In this document: piece after piece, positions 22,301 through 30,132 of the stretch
How the letters are laid out: each line of letters opens with the position of its first letter
Numbering within the stretch: the stretch's first letter is position 1
Assembly: GCA_033032865.1 (NCBI GenBank)
Contig: JAWHQI010000065.1
Span: 1,488,001-1,552,000, forward strand
Direction: 5' to 3'
DNA: 64,000 bases
Source of the DNA: Dactylorhiza incarnata
Lineage: Eukaryota; Streptophyta; Magnoliopsida; Asparagales; Orchidaceae
Translations under genes and position numbers: made by a program
Notes under the pieces: model-generated
The model's database searches: none
Told to the model about the DNA's origin: nothing
What the model saw: the letters and a program-made list of their open reading frames with translations, nothing else

Positions 22301-24766
22301 GATGTCGGTTGGATAGGTATCCTCGCCATTAGGGAGTGCGGGGCAACGAAATCAGGTGTCACCGAAGAGGTGGAGAAATAGGGTTGGGGAGCAGTGTTTT
22401 CAGGGGTGCATGTAGAGGATGAGAAGGTAGAGGGTGAGCAGAACAAGGAGCAGTAGTTCTGTTTGTTCGGTCCACCTCATCAATGTGCTTCCGGAAGCCT
22501 TGGGCGAGGGTGAGGATGGCCTGTTTTATCAGGGCCAAGCCGTTCTTGGTAAGATACTCGGGTGCAGGATAGGGATTCTGGTTGTTGTGGTCGGCCATGG
22601 CTATGAAGTTTTATATCACTACTATGATCTACGATCACTGCACCTTTCAGGGTGTTCGACCCAAATTTGTCTGTGGCTGGAGAGGACTCTACTTCCGACG
22701 AGAACGACGACCGAGTACCCGAGAGTTTAATTGAGAGCTCCATCCTCCTGAATACATTGTTGATCTGCTGGAATTATGGGTCTGTGGAACCATTCGTTCA
22801 CTGTCAAAGAGGGGGGACATTTAAAGGGGAAAAGATGTTTTAACTGTCGACAAAAGTTAATGTCAAGTCGTGGGCCATCATGAGGTATCATATTGGAAAG
22901 GCATGATGTACCAATGGTGTGTGAGTCGTTTCATCATGGGCCCTAAAGGAGTAACTATTTAACTGAAGGGAGTTAGCCCTCTTGAAGGGGTGCATGAGAA
23001 TATACCTCGTGAGCGATAGGGGGCGTAGAGGGATTCATCACCCAATAGACTGATGAGGGTGTCCTCACCATGCGGGCTGGTGAAAGAGTCCTCGCCAGGC
23101 ATGCTAGCGAGGAAGTTACCGCAAGGGCGGTTAGCGCTTGTCGCAGGGCAATATTAGCAAGAAGGTCCTATAAATGTGGAACAAAGTTTTTGGATTAGGA
23201 GCAGGGTTTATCCAAGCGGGCAAGTTCAAAACAATGCCTAAGAGACAGATCAATCCATGAGGAGATCTGTAGTACGTGTGTCGCCACCAGAGGGTTTTGA
23301 CTAATGGCGGGCACATCAATCCTGTCATTTATCATTTATGATAAAAGGTATATGGTTAACATGGAAACTTATTCTAGTACTCAAAAACTTTTCATGAAGG
23401 GTTATATTTTGGTTCTCATCTTTTACAAACATTTGCACAAGAACTTAATGTGTTTGTAAGTGCAACATCAATTCTGGTAATCCTAATAATGCAACTCTAA
23501 TCGAGACGAGACACCTTTGAGACACAAATATTTGTTGATGTTTCCACAAGTAGAGTTCTGGGGTCAAGGCGCATTATGTTTTAGCGGTCAAGCCTCTATT
23601 AAAAAATATTACAATTGTTATAAAATGATTGGTGAGATATATTCTCTCTCAGCGAGATTCAACCAAGTTACTCTTAGTGTCCATTCAACGGACGGAACTA
23701 GGACTTCAGAATTGGAATTAGAGGCTAGTTTCAATGAAAATCGACCTTCATTTCTAATTTCAGGGCCTCAATTTCATCCAAACGAACGGACTCTTAAGGA
23801 GAATTCTTTCCCAACTTTGATGCAACACCTACCTTCATAATTGGTTTGTACATGTCGGTTTGTGGTAGACCACGTCCAAGGATAAATAAATCCACGAAAG
23901 TACAACAGAAGAAAGCAAAATAGAAAGCAAGTACAGGGTGAAAGTTGGAGGGAAAAACTTAGGCAGTCACAACCATATACAATGATCCAATTTCTTCCAT
24001 TATAGCAACTTGGGAGTATACTATGAAAGAGCTGTGACAACAAAAAACGAAAGCATAAGATGTCAGAAGGTACCGCAAAAGACATCTGGTAGCTCGTCCA
24101 TGAAATGTGGACTCCAGCCTTCCATTATCCTCCACGGGAGTCCCATTGGATCATCCACAATTTCTTCAGTCCTTCTTCCTAGCTCATGGTCCACAATGGA
24201 AACCAAGTTTTCCTTGGAAACAATCTCCATAGCCGGGTGAGCGCCAAGAACACTATACCGCCCCTAAAACCCCGGAGAAGCTCAATATGAATCCCCAAAT
24301 AGACATTAAAAAATGACGGCAAGGAGATGAAGGCACTGACAGCGCTGGTTCCGGCCAATCCATTCTCAACGGACTCGAATAGAAAGCTGGGGGCCTCGAA
24401 GTGGCCCTCTTCAACGAGGCAGCGATAAGCTAGTATTGGGGTTAGGTGATCGCAGAAGATGCAGCGGTAGAGAGGGACCAGGTTGCTCCCCGTCTTGACA
24501 GCGTATGTGAACCTCGCCAGCTCTTCCTTTTCAGCTGTCCAAACTAAATAACAAATTGAATTAGATGATAACTCTCATTGTAGTGAGCTAAGCTGCGTAC
24601 CTGAGGCAGCAGTGGAAAACGAAGCGGTGGCCACGTATTTTAAATAGGGGCGCTGGGAGAAGCCGATCAATGGGTGGCGGGCGGTCCAGGCCAAAGGGGA
24701 GAAGGTGACGTTGCCACAGTGGAGGCTGAATGAAGTGAGACGAGGGAACACAGCTAGGTTTTCCAT
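4271..24766 (-). CDS. ASA: Anthranilate synthase alpha subunit, plastid (partial gene, exons 1-7)
   Basis: Converts chorismate plus glutamine-derived ammonia to anthranilate in the plastid, the first committed step of tryptophan synthesis. Exons (minus strand): 24766-24601, 24534-24341, 24263-24074, 15859-15708, 4937-4822, 4716-4470, 4327-4271. All introns are GT-AG and phases agree: 166+194=360, +190+152=702 and +116+247+57=1122 nt, giving 374 codons with no stop. Residues 1 to about 55 are rich in Ser/Thr/Ala/Arg with few acids, like a transit peptide. Family landmarks include [42 protein letters not shown] (tryptophan-pocket region) and ASSPEIL. About 220 C-terminal residues are missing and presumably lie beyond position 1. 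Introns 3 (24073-15860) and 4 (15707-4938) are swollen by transposons. The open frames suggest a live gene; a truncated pseudogene cannot be excluded. Confidence 0.92.
4470..4716 (-). CDS. ASA: ASA exon 6
   Basis: 247 nt encoding [14 protein letters not shown] through YMAYVQ. It contains [19 protein letters not shown] and NPSPYM, the core linking the tryptophan-sensing region to the catalytic fold. Acceptor GGTGCAG, donor GTATGC. It completes the split Leu codon begun in exon 5 (CT|T). Confidence 0.92.
4822..4937 (-). CDS. ASA: ASA exon 5
   Basis: 116 nt encoding [20 protein letters not shown] and onward, matching the stretch after the family motif VFDHVEK. Acceptor TTCCAG, donor GTGAGC. Its upstream neighbour exon 4 lies 10.8 kb away because the intron is full of retroelements. 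Confidence 0.9.
5041..7453 (+). mobile_element. Short non-autonomous LTR retrotransposon in ASA intron 4
   Basis: Two LTRs, 5041-5523 and 7074-7453, both start TGTTACGC, share the block GGGACCACCGGCGCTC, and end CCAAACTTTTCTACTTTGTAACA-type sequence. The left LTR is about 100 bp longer through expansion of a TTAATTAATTGG-type AT repeat. The 1.55-kb interior has no pol. A short stretch near 5680-5790 reads as a gag-like coiled coil ([20 protein letters not shown]) in broken frames. The 5-bp flanks (CAATA / CAGTG) do not match, so the TSD is mutated or lost. Best described as a LARD/TR-GAG-like remnant; lineage not assigned. Confidence 0.75.
7454..8089. other. No gene seen; ASA intron 4 sequence
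   Basis: AT-rich, unique-looking intron sequence between the short LTR element and the minisatellite. I see no ORF, repeat or terminus I can support. Confidence 0.4.
8090..8513. repeat. CpG-rich minisatellite, 50/51-bp unit, about 8.4 copies
   Basis: Eight full units plus a 21-bp partial one. Each has an AT block (ATCAATATTATTTG or ATTAATATTTATTT) followed by CGCGCGATCGTCGTTATTTC and a GACCGCGCGCGC tail. Units beginning ATTAATATTTATTT are 51 bp and those beginning ATCAATATTATTT are 50 bp, and the two types are interspersed. All three frames are open by chance. The array abuts the end of the LTR at 8514. Confidence 0.93.
8514..10421 (-). mobile_element. Gypsy LTR (1.9 kb), minus orientation, in ASA intron 4
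   Basis: On the plus strand it starts TGTCGCGCCCCGAGAC and ends TTTTGGGATGTTACA. Reversed, that is a TGTAACATCCCAAAA start and a TCGGGGCGCGACA end, both common in plant gypsy LTRs. It contains a (GA)n tract near 9070, an AT microsatellite near 9285 and five degenerate repeats of about 160 bp (9540-10270). The right flank (TCAAC) has no match on the left, where the minisatellite sits, so it is either a solo LTR with a lost TSD or a remnant left by a larger rearrangement. Confidence 0.72.
9540..10270. repeat. Degenerate tandem repeat, about 160-bp period, each unit with a hairpin
   Basis: Copies of GGACTCGTAnnnnnnnTACGAGTCTAACAAAA recur near 9552, 9718, 9872, 10029 and 10189, followed each time by a variant of GACTGAAGTGAATTCCGA and TTTGCTCGAT. 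Spacing is 154-166 bp. The motif is itself an inverted repeat (GGACTCGTA / TACGAGTC). Confidence 0.8.
10422..11429 (+). pseudogene. Decayed Tekay-like gypsy: gag end, protease, start of RT
   Basis: The left edge reads as the last codons of gag (DVVIS), then a 76-bp intron-like gap (10449-10524), then the protease with [11 protein letters not shown]. After many lesions it reaches the RT start (region of [24 protein letters not shown], then [16 protein letters not shown]). The sequence stops at the solo LTR at 11430 and resumes at 13811. The rest of gag and the 5' LTR are absent. The three-residue agreement DTG places the protease active site. Many stops and frameshifts make it an old copy. Confidence 0.82.
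10449..10524 (+). other. Intron-like gap between gag and protease (76 bp)
   Basis: Starts GTACGG, ends TTTGTTAG. Joining the flanks gives [13 protein letters not shown] running in frame into the protease, as in the two better-preserved relatives at 41835-41915 and 62126-62201. Confidence 0.6.
11430..13805 (-). mobile_element. Solo LTR (2.38 kb) inserted in gypsy RT, TSD CTTTT
   Basis: Begins TGTAACACCCCTTAG and ends TTTTGGTTGTTACA on the plus strand, with CTTTT at 11425-11429 and 13806-13810. It interrupts the reverse transcriptase of the decayed element and is the inverted relative of the solo LTR at 1246-3702. ORFs inside it are not supported. Confidence 0.9.
13811..14240 (+). pseudogene. 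Decayed gypsy RT, continuation after the solo LTR
   Basis: Continues the RT with [13 protein letters not shown] sequence, a degenerate catalytic block ([17 protein letters not shown], where family members read V-(I/L)-D-D-I-L), then [16 protein letters not shown] and a frameshifted SFIGLDGYY. It ends abruptly at about 14240 against copia sequence. The second Asp of the active-site pair is kept, but the first is replaced by Asn-Asp in shifted context. Confidence 0.8.
14241..15420 (+). mobile_element. Truncated copia: RT end, RNase H, polypurine tract and LTR start
   Basis: The junction to gypsy is at about 14240. The first copia residues are [20 protein letters not shown], including the copia RT active site YVDD. 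Degenerate RNase H follows ([18 protein letters not shown]). A polypurine tract GCTTGAAGGCGAG (15158-15170) precedes an LTR start TGTTAAAGCCC at 15171. The LTR end was not located; it becomes AT-rich near 15420. Multiple stop codons. The 5' half (gag, protease, integrase) is missing. Confidence 0.8.
15708..15859 (-). CDS. ASA: ASA exon 4
   Basis: 152 nt encoding [16 protein letters not shown] through VFDHVEK. Acceptor TTTGCAG, donor GTGTAC. It begins with the last two bases of a Gly codon started in exon 3. It sits alone between two transposon-filled introns. Confidence 0.92.
15860..20125. other. ASA intron 3, left part: no recognised gene
   Basis: On the minus strand, 16063-16160 reads openly ([17 protein letters not shown]) and 16370-16500 reads [18 protein letters not shown]. 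These look like decayed exons of something other than anthranilate synthase, and I do not recognise the family. A (GTG)n microsatellite lies at about 18148-18169. On the plus strand, 18796-19683 holds several short open stretches ending in an acidic segment ([18 protein letters not shown]) with no family assignment. No LTR ends were found. Confidence 0.3.
20126..21194 (-). mobile_element. LTR of a Tat/Athila-type element, minus orientation (left edge approximate)
   Basis: The right edge is clear: reversed, the LTR starts TGATACGTGTATTTTATATA, preceded by the polypurine tract TTCAAGTTTGGGGGTATT, a hallmark of Tat/Athila elements. It contains repeated CpG-rich palindromic words (GTGCACGCGCGTGCG, TTACGCACGCGC) between about 20690 and 21030. 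The left edge may be the TGATAGGATTT at 20126, but no TSD supports it. Confidence 0.6.
21842..22598 (-). pseudogene. Gag-only Tat-type retroelement (retrotransposon gag domain), broken
   Basis: Minus-strand protein starting [18 protein letters not shown], then after frameshifts a recognisable Retrotrans_gag domain: [19 protein letters not shown], an F-F-E-L-P-R-G-S block, [18 protein letters not shown], then LRDYISRF-like LFRDYISRF. The family Trp before FFELP is a TGA here. The protein stops at RRTP (21842-21844), with no zinc knuckle or pol between it and the LTR. So this is a gag-only or internally deleted derivative. The 5' LTR was not found; the interior appears to run to about 22740. 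Confidence 0.75.
22745..24073. other. ASA intron 3, right part: no recognised gene
   Basis: Contains short self-similar words (GCGGGCTGGTGAAAGAGTCC, CTCGCCAGGCATGCTAGCGAG) near 23065-23115 that resemble palindromic LTR modules, and a plus-strand open stretch at 23517-23840 with no family match. Possibly the decayed 5' end of the Tat-type element. Confidence 0.25.
24074..24263 (-). CDS. ASA: ASA exon 3
   Basis: 190 nt encoding [19 protein letters not shown] through [10 protein letters not shown]. Acceptor GTTTTAG, donor GTACCT. It matches the family region between FESVE and the GW(V/M)GYFSYDT block. Confidence 0.92.
24341..24534 (-). CDS. ASA: ASA exon 2
   Basis: 194 nt encoding AEKEELARF through [19 protein letters not shown] and [12 protein letters not shown]. 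This holds the LFES segment equivalent to the tryptophan-binding LLES of bacterial TrpE. Acceptor TTGGACAG, donor GTCAGT. Confidence 0.93.
24601..24766 (-). CDS. ASA: ASA exon 1 (transit peptide)
   Basis: Start ATG at 24766 ([19 protein letters not shown]). It is chosen because it gives a typical plastid-targeting N-terminus (Ser/Thr/Arg-rich, net positive) ending FSTAAS, and no longer in-frame start is convincing. Donor GTACGC. An upstream ATG at 24981 in another frame runs to 24754 and overlaps this start. Confidence 0.85.
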
Positions 24767-25077
24767 CTCGATGGACAGAACAGGAACAAGACGACGGATA
24801 TGAGAGGAGTTGCTTTAAGCCACTGAGCGGAGGGAGGGAGGGAGGAGCCTAGGTGCCGGGTAGAGAGTTGCTGGGTCGGATCCAAGGGCCCCGTGCATTG
24901 AATACCATTCATCGCAAACAGTGGGAAGGAGGTATGGTAGCTTCTCTTGCTCATCAATGCCATTAACGTTCCACCGGTCATCGCTTTCCTTTTGTTTCCT
25001 CAATCACTACCCAGCAAGCGCCGAGATTCAATGCTTACAACACTGAACATGCAGAGATCCAAGACTTGCAGCATTGA

Positions 25078-25127
<50 letters not shown>

Positions 25128-25291
25128 GAGGGAGAGAGAGAGTGCGGATTTGATATAAGACCTGTTATGTTACGGGTAAATTCTTCTTTTGGTCTGAAAT
25201 TGGATTGGCCTGCGTTTAGCATTTTACGGTATCTTTGATGAGGCAGGTGGGAGAAAGATTGGAGAATTTTCACCCCAGATGAGGGGGAACA
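24767..25291 (-). promoter_or_regulatory. ASA 5' leader / proximal promoter with CT microsatellite
   Basis: On the minus strand a (CT)n tract of about 45 bp plus flanking CT-rich sequence (25079-25142) lies about 320 bp before the start codon, a common feature of plant core promoters and 5' leaders. A weak TATA-like TTATATCAAAT lies just upstream of it. The true transcription start cannot be read from sequence alone. Confidence 0.45.
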
Positions 25292-26375
25292 TTTTGGTAC
25301 GCAACTTGTATCGTGCTCACAATATGCGCAAAATTAGGCGGAAATTTTTTCAGGCCCCAACTCTTTTCGACCAAAATGTTTCCCTCCATCTTCGTTCTAA
25401 TCCCGCCGAGACTCATTCGCAGCAGCCTGAACCTCCATTGAAGCATACATCACCTTCAACCCACATCCGACCTTGTCTCCCTCTTCGAAGCCGACCTCCT
25501 CTAAGCCTGAAAGTATTTAGTTGTCTACCTAAATCACCTAGAGGGGGTGAATAGGTAAATTCTATGACATTAAGCGGAATTAAAAAAACTTTAAAGATTA
25601 TGCACACAGAATAAGAGAAACACACAGCACATACACACGGATTTATAGTGGTTCCCTAGAATGGGTACTCCACTTTCCCGCCTCGTCTATCTAACACTTC
25701 GGGCTAAACTCGGCTACTTCATCAAACTCAGATTTCAATAAATCTTACACCTCAGAGTCTTCAACTCCTACAAGCTCGGAGACAGCGTCCCCTACAAAAA
25801 CTCGGAGAACAACCTCTCCTACACTCGATCCTCTTTTTGGTACGCAGCTCGTATCGTGCGCACAATATGCGCAGAATTAGGCGGAAACTTTTTCGGGCCC
25901 CAACTCTTTTCGACCAAAATGTTTCCCTCCGTCTTCGTTCTAATCCTGCCGAGACTCATTCGCCACAGCCTGAAGCATACCTCACCTCCAACCCACATCC
26001 GACCTTGTCTCCCTCTTTGAAGCTGACCTCCTCTAAGCCTGAAAGTATCTAGTTGTCTATCTAAATCACCTAGAGGGGTGAATAGGTGAGTTATATGGCA
26101 TTAAGCGGAATTTAAAAAACTTTAAAGATTATGCACATAGAATAAGAGAAACACACAGCACATACACACTGATTTATAGTGGTTCCCCAGAATGGGTACT
26201 CCACTTTCCCGCCTCGCCTATCTAGCACTTCGGGCTAGACTCGGTTACTTCACCAAACTCAGATTTCAATAAATCTTATACCTCAGAGTCTTCAACTCCT
26301 ACAAGCTCGGAAGCAGCGTCCCCTACAAAAACTCGGAGAACAGCCTCTCCTACACTCGATCCTCTAATCTATGAT
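25292..26375. repeat. Direct tandem duplication, 542-543-bp unit
   Basis: Unit 1 25292-25834 and unit 2 25835-26375 both begin GGTACGCA, contain TTCGACCAAAATGTTTCCCT, and end CACTCGATCCTCT. Each unit joins about 215 bp of non-LTR sequence to the 3' end of a minus-orientation Sirevirus-type LTR (starting TGTCTACCTAAATCACC near 25522 and 26054). So an already inserted LTR was duplicated together with its flank. Confidence 0.88.
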
Positions 26376-26777
26376 CTACAAAACTCAAAATAAAACTTCC
26401 TACAAGAGTTGTAAAAAAGTTTTTTACAAACACAATAGATTGTAAACAATCTTTTCAGAAACCTCGAAGAGATTCAACTTCAGATATGAGAAAATGATTC
26501 TTCTTCCTTGCTTAAGAGAGAAACATGAACTTGGAGGATGAAGGAGAAGAATGTCTTGAGCTTTTGAAATCTAGATCTGAATCTTGAGAATCGACTGGAT
26601 CTGAATGCAACTTTAAAGTATCTGAAAACATAGATCCTGTCGAAACTTTACTTTGAGAGGAATCGCGAATCGAGATGTCAGCGACGAATTCTTCCTGTTA
26701 CGAATATGAGAAATGTCGATGGAAAGAATTGTGTGATTTCTTTATTTGTTCACGATTATGAGAAATGCCGACCAAAT
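26054..26777 (-). mobile_element. Sirevirus-type copia LTR, minus orientation, truncated
   Basis: Reversed, the end reads ACCTATTCACCCCTCTAGG and, further in, GGGGAACCACTATAAATC, matching the 3' part of the LTR at 53418-55096. It runs to the G4 LTR at 26778. The 5' end of this LTR and any interior were not identified. Confidence 0.65.
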
Positions 26778-27535
26778 TGTAACAGCTCCCCTGCAATGAC
26801 TTTATAATATGGGTCCGGCCGGGACCCCTATAGCATATAATCGCCACAGCTTTAGTATTAAGAGGTGATATAGAAACTACCCAACTCAAAACTCAGAACA
26901 AACACAGTGGAAACATTAAATAAACCACATAAGTTGTCCACATCTACATAAGAGTACTACGGCCTTAAGGCCTTACAAAACTCATACTCAAGTCATCAAA
27001 AAAGGCATAGAAAATGTCCAACAGATTATAACAATCCTATGCTACTTCGTCATGCAAGCCGAAACAAGTAAAGACAACATAGACAAACAGGAAAACAGGA
27101 AAAGTGCACTTCATGAAGCTTAGGCCTTTTTGGTCGGTGAGCTGGATTCAGCCTGCGATCCTTGCCCTGCATCCAAATCACAAATAATGGTATAACGAGG
27201 GTCAACTTTGGCTGGCCAACAACGGTGTAACAACACCCCTTCTTCCGGCCGTCCTAGCAGACCCCGGGGAACTACATCACCCTGCAAGTCAGCACTTCGT
27301 ATGCAAATGTAATAAACAATAATAACATACAACGACAGACATGAGTGTCACAAGCATCATCCACGTTTCTATGTTGAGCAATAAAAATAAGGGGCCTAAC
27401 AATGTAGCATGTATGCAAACCTGGGTTTCACCCAAGGCACCCAATGGCGTGTATGCTTCTAACACAACATCACACATCAACATTTCACAACAATCAGTGG
27501 CACTTATCATTTCCCCAGGGCGTGCAAGACCAAGG

Positions 27536-27725
27536 CCAAGAACTCCACTGAGACCTCACCCCTTACATGGCTCATCCTGCCAACAGGCGCATCAGCATAC
27601 TTGTTCTCACCACAATCACTAAGTCAAAAGCCAAGAACTCCACTGAGACCTCACCCCTTACATGGCTCATCCTGCCAACGGGTGCATCAGCATACTTGTT
27701 CTCGTCAGTTAGCACAAAAGGGGAC
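27536..27725. repeat. 95-bp tandem duplication in G4 LTR
   Basis: CCAAGAACTCCACTGAG...GCATACTTGTTCTC occurs twice, starting at 27536 and 27631, with only a few differences. Confidence 0.85.
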
Positions 27726-28428
27726 TTGTCTTGCCGGGACACTCTCCCCATATGAATCCAAGCATTCACGGGCTAGTCAGCCGACCACAAAGACAAAGTC
27801 ACGCCCTTACATACAAGCGACTTCACAAGCCACTATGCACAAAATTACCCTTTCCAAACCAATGTTCATTCTCTCACGAAACATAAGGGCAACACATACG
27901 ACGTTTTCGCCTTCATCGGATTTCTAGCAAAAATCCCTAAAATGCACGTTAAGCAACATCACCGAATCGGGCAACCGGTCACGATTTCGGCTTCACCCAC
28001 AATGCCTAATCCGCCAACGGAACGGACCTCTAGTGCAAAATCATGTCGGGGACAGACTCAATCAACCCGATGGTTCTTCTTGAACCAAGGCGACCCAAAC
28101 CCCTCTCATTTGAGAGATCCGGTGCCATAAATTTCAAAAAAGAGAAGGTAAAAGCAAAGATGACATGCACGCATCCTAAAACTGGGAGGAGAGATGTCGT
28201 TACCCTAAGAGTTCTCTTCCTCGCCATGGATCGGTTGAAAGGCACGAATAGAAAGGAGTGCCTTCTAGTCCTCTCCACGGATCTGGTTTCAGATCTACGA
28301 ACGGAGCTCCGGTGCTCCAACAATGGCGGATCTAGCCTTCTTCTTCCTCCAAACCTTACTTCCCTTCTTAGCCTTCAAAAGCACAAAAGACTTAATGAAA
28401 TGGGAAAAGAACTTCTCTGCCCTATTTA

Positions 28429-28648
28429 GGGTTTATTTGGCGCAGCGGTGGCGGGCAAGAACCAGCGGGTGCAAACGCGGCAATCAAATCGGAGGGAGGA
28501 GGCGGGGGATCGAAACAGAGCTTTTGCTCCGTTTCTCATGGCTCGGCGGGTGCAAACGCGGCAAACGCCGCCGCCCGTCATTTGGTTACGCGCCTTGCGG
28601 CGGCGTTTGCCGCAAACGCCGCATGCCACCGCCGCGCCAAATGAACCC
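28429..28648. mobile_element. Tourist-like PIF/Harbinger MITE, 220 bp, TSD TTA
   Basis: Termini GGGTTTATTTGGCGC and GCGCCAAATGAACCC are inverted repeats extended by GCGGTGGC/GCCACCGC, flanked by TTA at 28426-28428 and 28649-28651. The interior contains further inverted CpG-rich repeats (GGCAAACGCCGCC / GGCGGCGTTTGCC). Frames open across it on both strands are by-products of GC richness. Confidence 0.88.
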
Positions 28649-28739
28649 TTAAAGCCTTAGAGCGCACTTATCTGAACCTTAGGATCAAGATCCAAACAAA
28701 TTGGACTTCCAGGAAACGCTACTTACGGAACAGGTTCCG

Positions 28740-28935
28740 TGTAACGTCCCAAGGCCATGGACTTACCATCGGGACAACATCCACCGACTGCCTCGCCTGG
28801 CGACCATTACCGGGCTGCAGCCCAAGCACCCCAACCCCTCTCCAGCCCACAGGCGGGTTGTTGGTGGTCCATGGCCTTGGGACGTTACAAGATCCAGTTA
28901 AGCGCCTCTACGGGGCCTTCCTAGGAGGTCACCCA
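28740..28935. mobile_element. Palindromic 5S-rRNA-like element copy A, left part
   Basis: Starts TGTAACGTCCCAAGG after TSD TTCCG (28735-28739). It reads, on the minus strand, part of a 5S rRNA C-box (GGGTGACCTCCTAGGAAGG, 28917-28935) where G3 inserted. Its outer 150 bp (28740-28889) are bounded by perfect 22-bp inverted repeats, because a second copy of the terminal sequence replaces a stretch present in the right arm. The rest is at 47324-47661; without the insertion the element is about 534 bp. Confidence 0.85.
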
Positions 28936-28989
28936 TGTAACACCCCAAGTATGTTGAAGCAGATTTGTGTTGCTGGGAGCTAGCGCCGG

Positions 28990-29265
28990 CGCTAGTAGCT
29001 AAAGCCTGGTGCTAGCCAGTTCGACAAACGCCAGCCCGTTCGACGAATGCTGGTCCAGTTCACCGAACGCTGGGCCAGTTCGCCGAACGCCAGCCCGTTC
29101 GATGAATGTTGGGCCAGTTCGCCGAACGCCAGCCCGTTCGACAAACGTTGGGCCAGTTCGCCGAATGCCAGCTCGTTCGACGAACGTCGGCCCGTTCGAC
29201 AAATGCCAGCCCGTTCGCCGAACGCTGGTCCAGTTCGCTGAACGCTGGTCCAGTTCGGCGGTAGC
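28990..29265. repeat. Short CpG-rich repeat array in G3 left LTR
   Basis: Many copies of GTTCG(C/A)CGAACG(C/T)(C/T)(A/G)G-type words, with unit about 20-22 bp and near-palindromic cores TTCGNCGAA. The matching array in the right LTR is at about 45475-45745 and differs in copy number and order. Confidence 0.9.
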
Positions 29266-30132
29266 TTGCGATACAATACAGATCCTTGATTTGAAATCGT
29301 GGCTGTCAAATCCTTATGTTTTTAGATCTGATGGCTGGGTTTTATTCCGGGATTCCTTAAGCCTTGTCCAGAGAAGATAGTTCCTGATTACTTTAGGTCT
29401 TATATCTCTCTTCAAGCTTGAGAAAGAAGAAGCCAAGGAGGAGGAAGGAGCCATCTTCCACCATTGACGGAGCTCCGAAGCTCCGAATCGCAAGCCGGTT
29501 ATAGATCCGCGGAGAGAAGCCCGGTGCGGTCCTTTCCATCCGATTGGAATCTTGGATTCTCATGGCGAACAAGAAAACGACAAGGGTAACGATCTTCTAC
29601 TTGGACAAGTGAAGTCCTCCTTTTTATGGCATGTTTGCATGGAAAATCCCCCACCGATTGGTGGAGAAAAGGGAGTTTTCTAGCGGGTTGATCATTTCGA
29701 TCCCCTTTGGTTACTTGCATTTAGCATCCGGAATCGTAGTACGGACATAGACATTGTGTGTGAAACCCATCCGGACAGGTTGGTTTGGATTGTTGATGGC
29801 TATATTGTCGATTGTGCCGGAGAAGACTTTGTGTTCTTGTATGTGCTATTTTTGGGTTCTGTGTACTGTAGGGTACTGCAGGGAGTCTTGGAGTTAACCT
29901 CCAGGAAATACCCGAAGTTGTGGGCAGATTCGATGATTTGTCACTACCGCCCGACGTTAGGGCCAACGCTGGCGGTAGCTCCCATGGAGCTGTTTTGTTG
30001 AGGTGTGATACCTCCTTTCGTTGCTCCGGCTGATGTGAAGTCGTACCCGCGTCGGACGATTGATGCCGACGATTTGAGCATGGGCAAAGCTGATCCAAAC
30101 CCGCTCCCATACCGAGTCGGTGAAGAGGTAGC

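Larger units (their letters stand above)
26778..28739 (-). mobile_element. G4 gypsy 3' LTR, left part
   Basis: The left end TGTAACAGCTCCCC (reversed, ...GCTGTTACA) carries the conserved GGTCCCGGCCGG motif about 35 bp in. This is the distal part of the 3' LTR of the minus-strand Tekay-like element G4; the LTR continues at 47667-48007 beyond the nested insertions. A 95-bp tandem duplication (starts near 27536 and 27631, CCAAGAACTCCACTGAG) and a Tourist-like MITE lie inside. The flank CAAAT at 26773 should be its TSD, but the partner flank is lost. Confidence 0.82.

Noticed and set aside
28323..28660. Open frames over the GC-rich stretch in the G4 LTR
   Set aside because: They fall across the Tourist-like MITE and are open on both strands because of base composition.
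29009..29380. Open frames with repeated ARSTNVGPVRRTP or ERAGIRRTGPTF words
   Set aside because: Products of the TTCGNCGAA array in the G3 LTR (also 45473-45860), not proteins.
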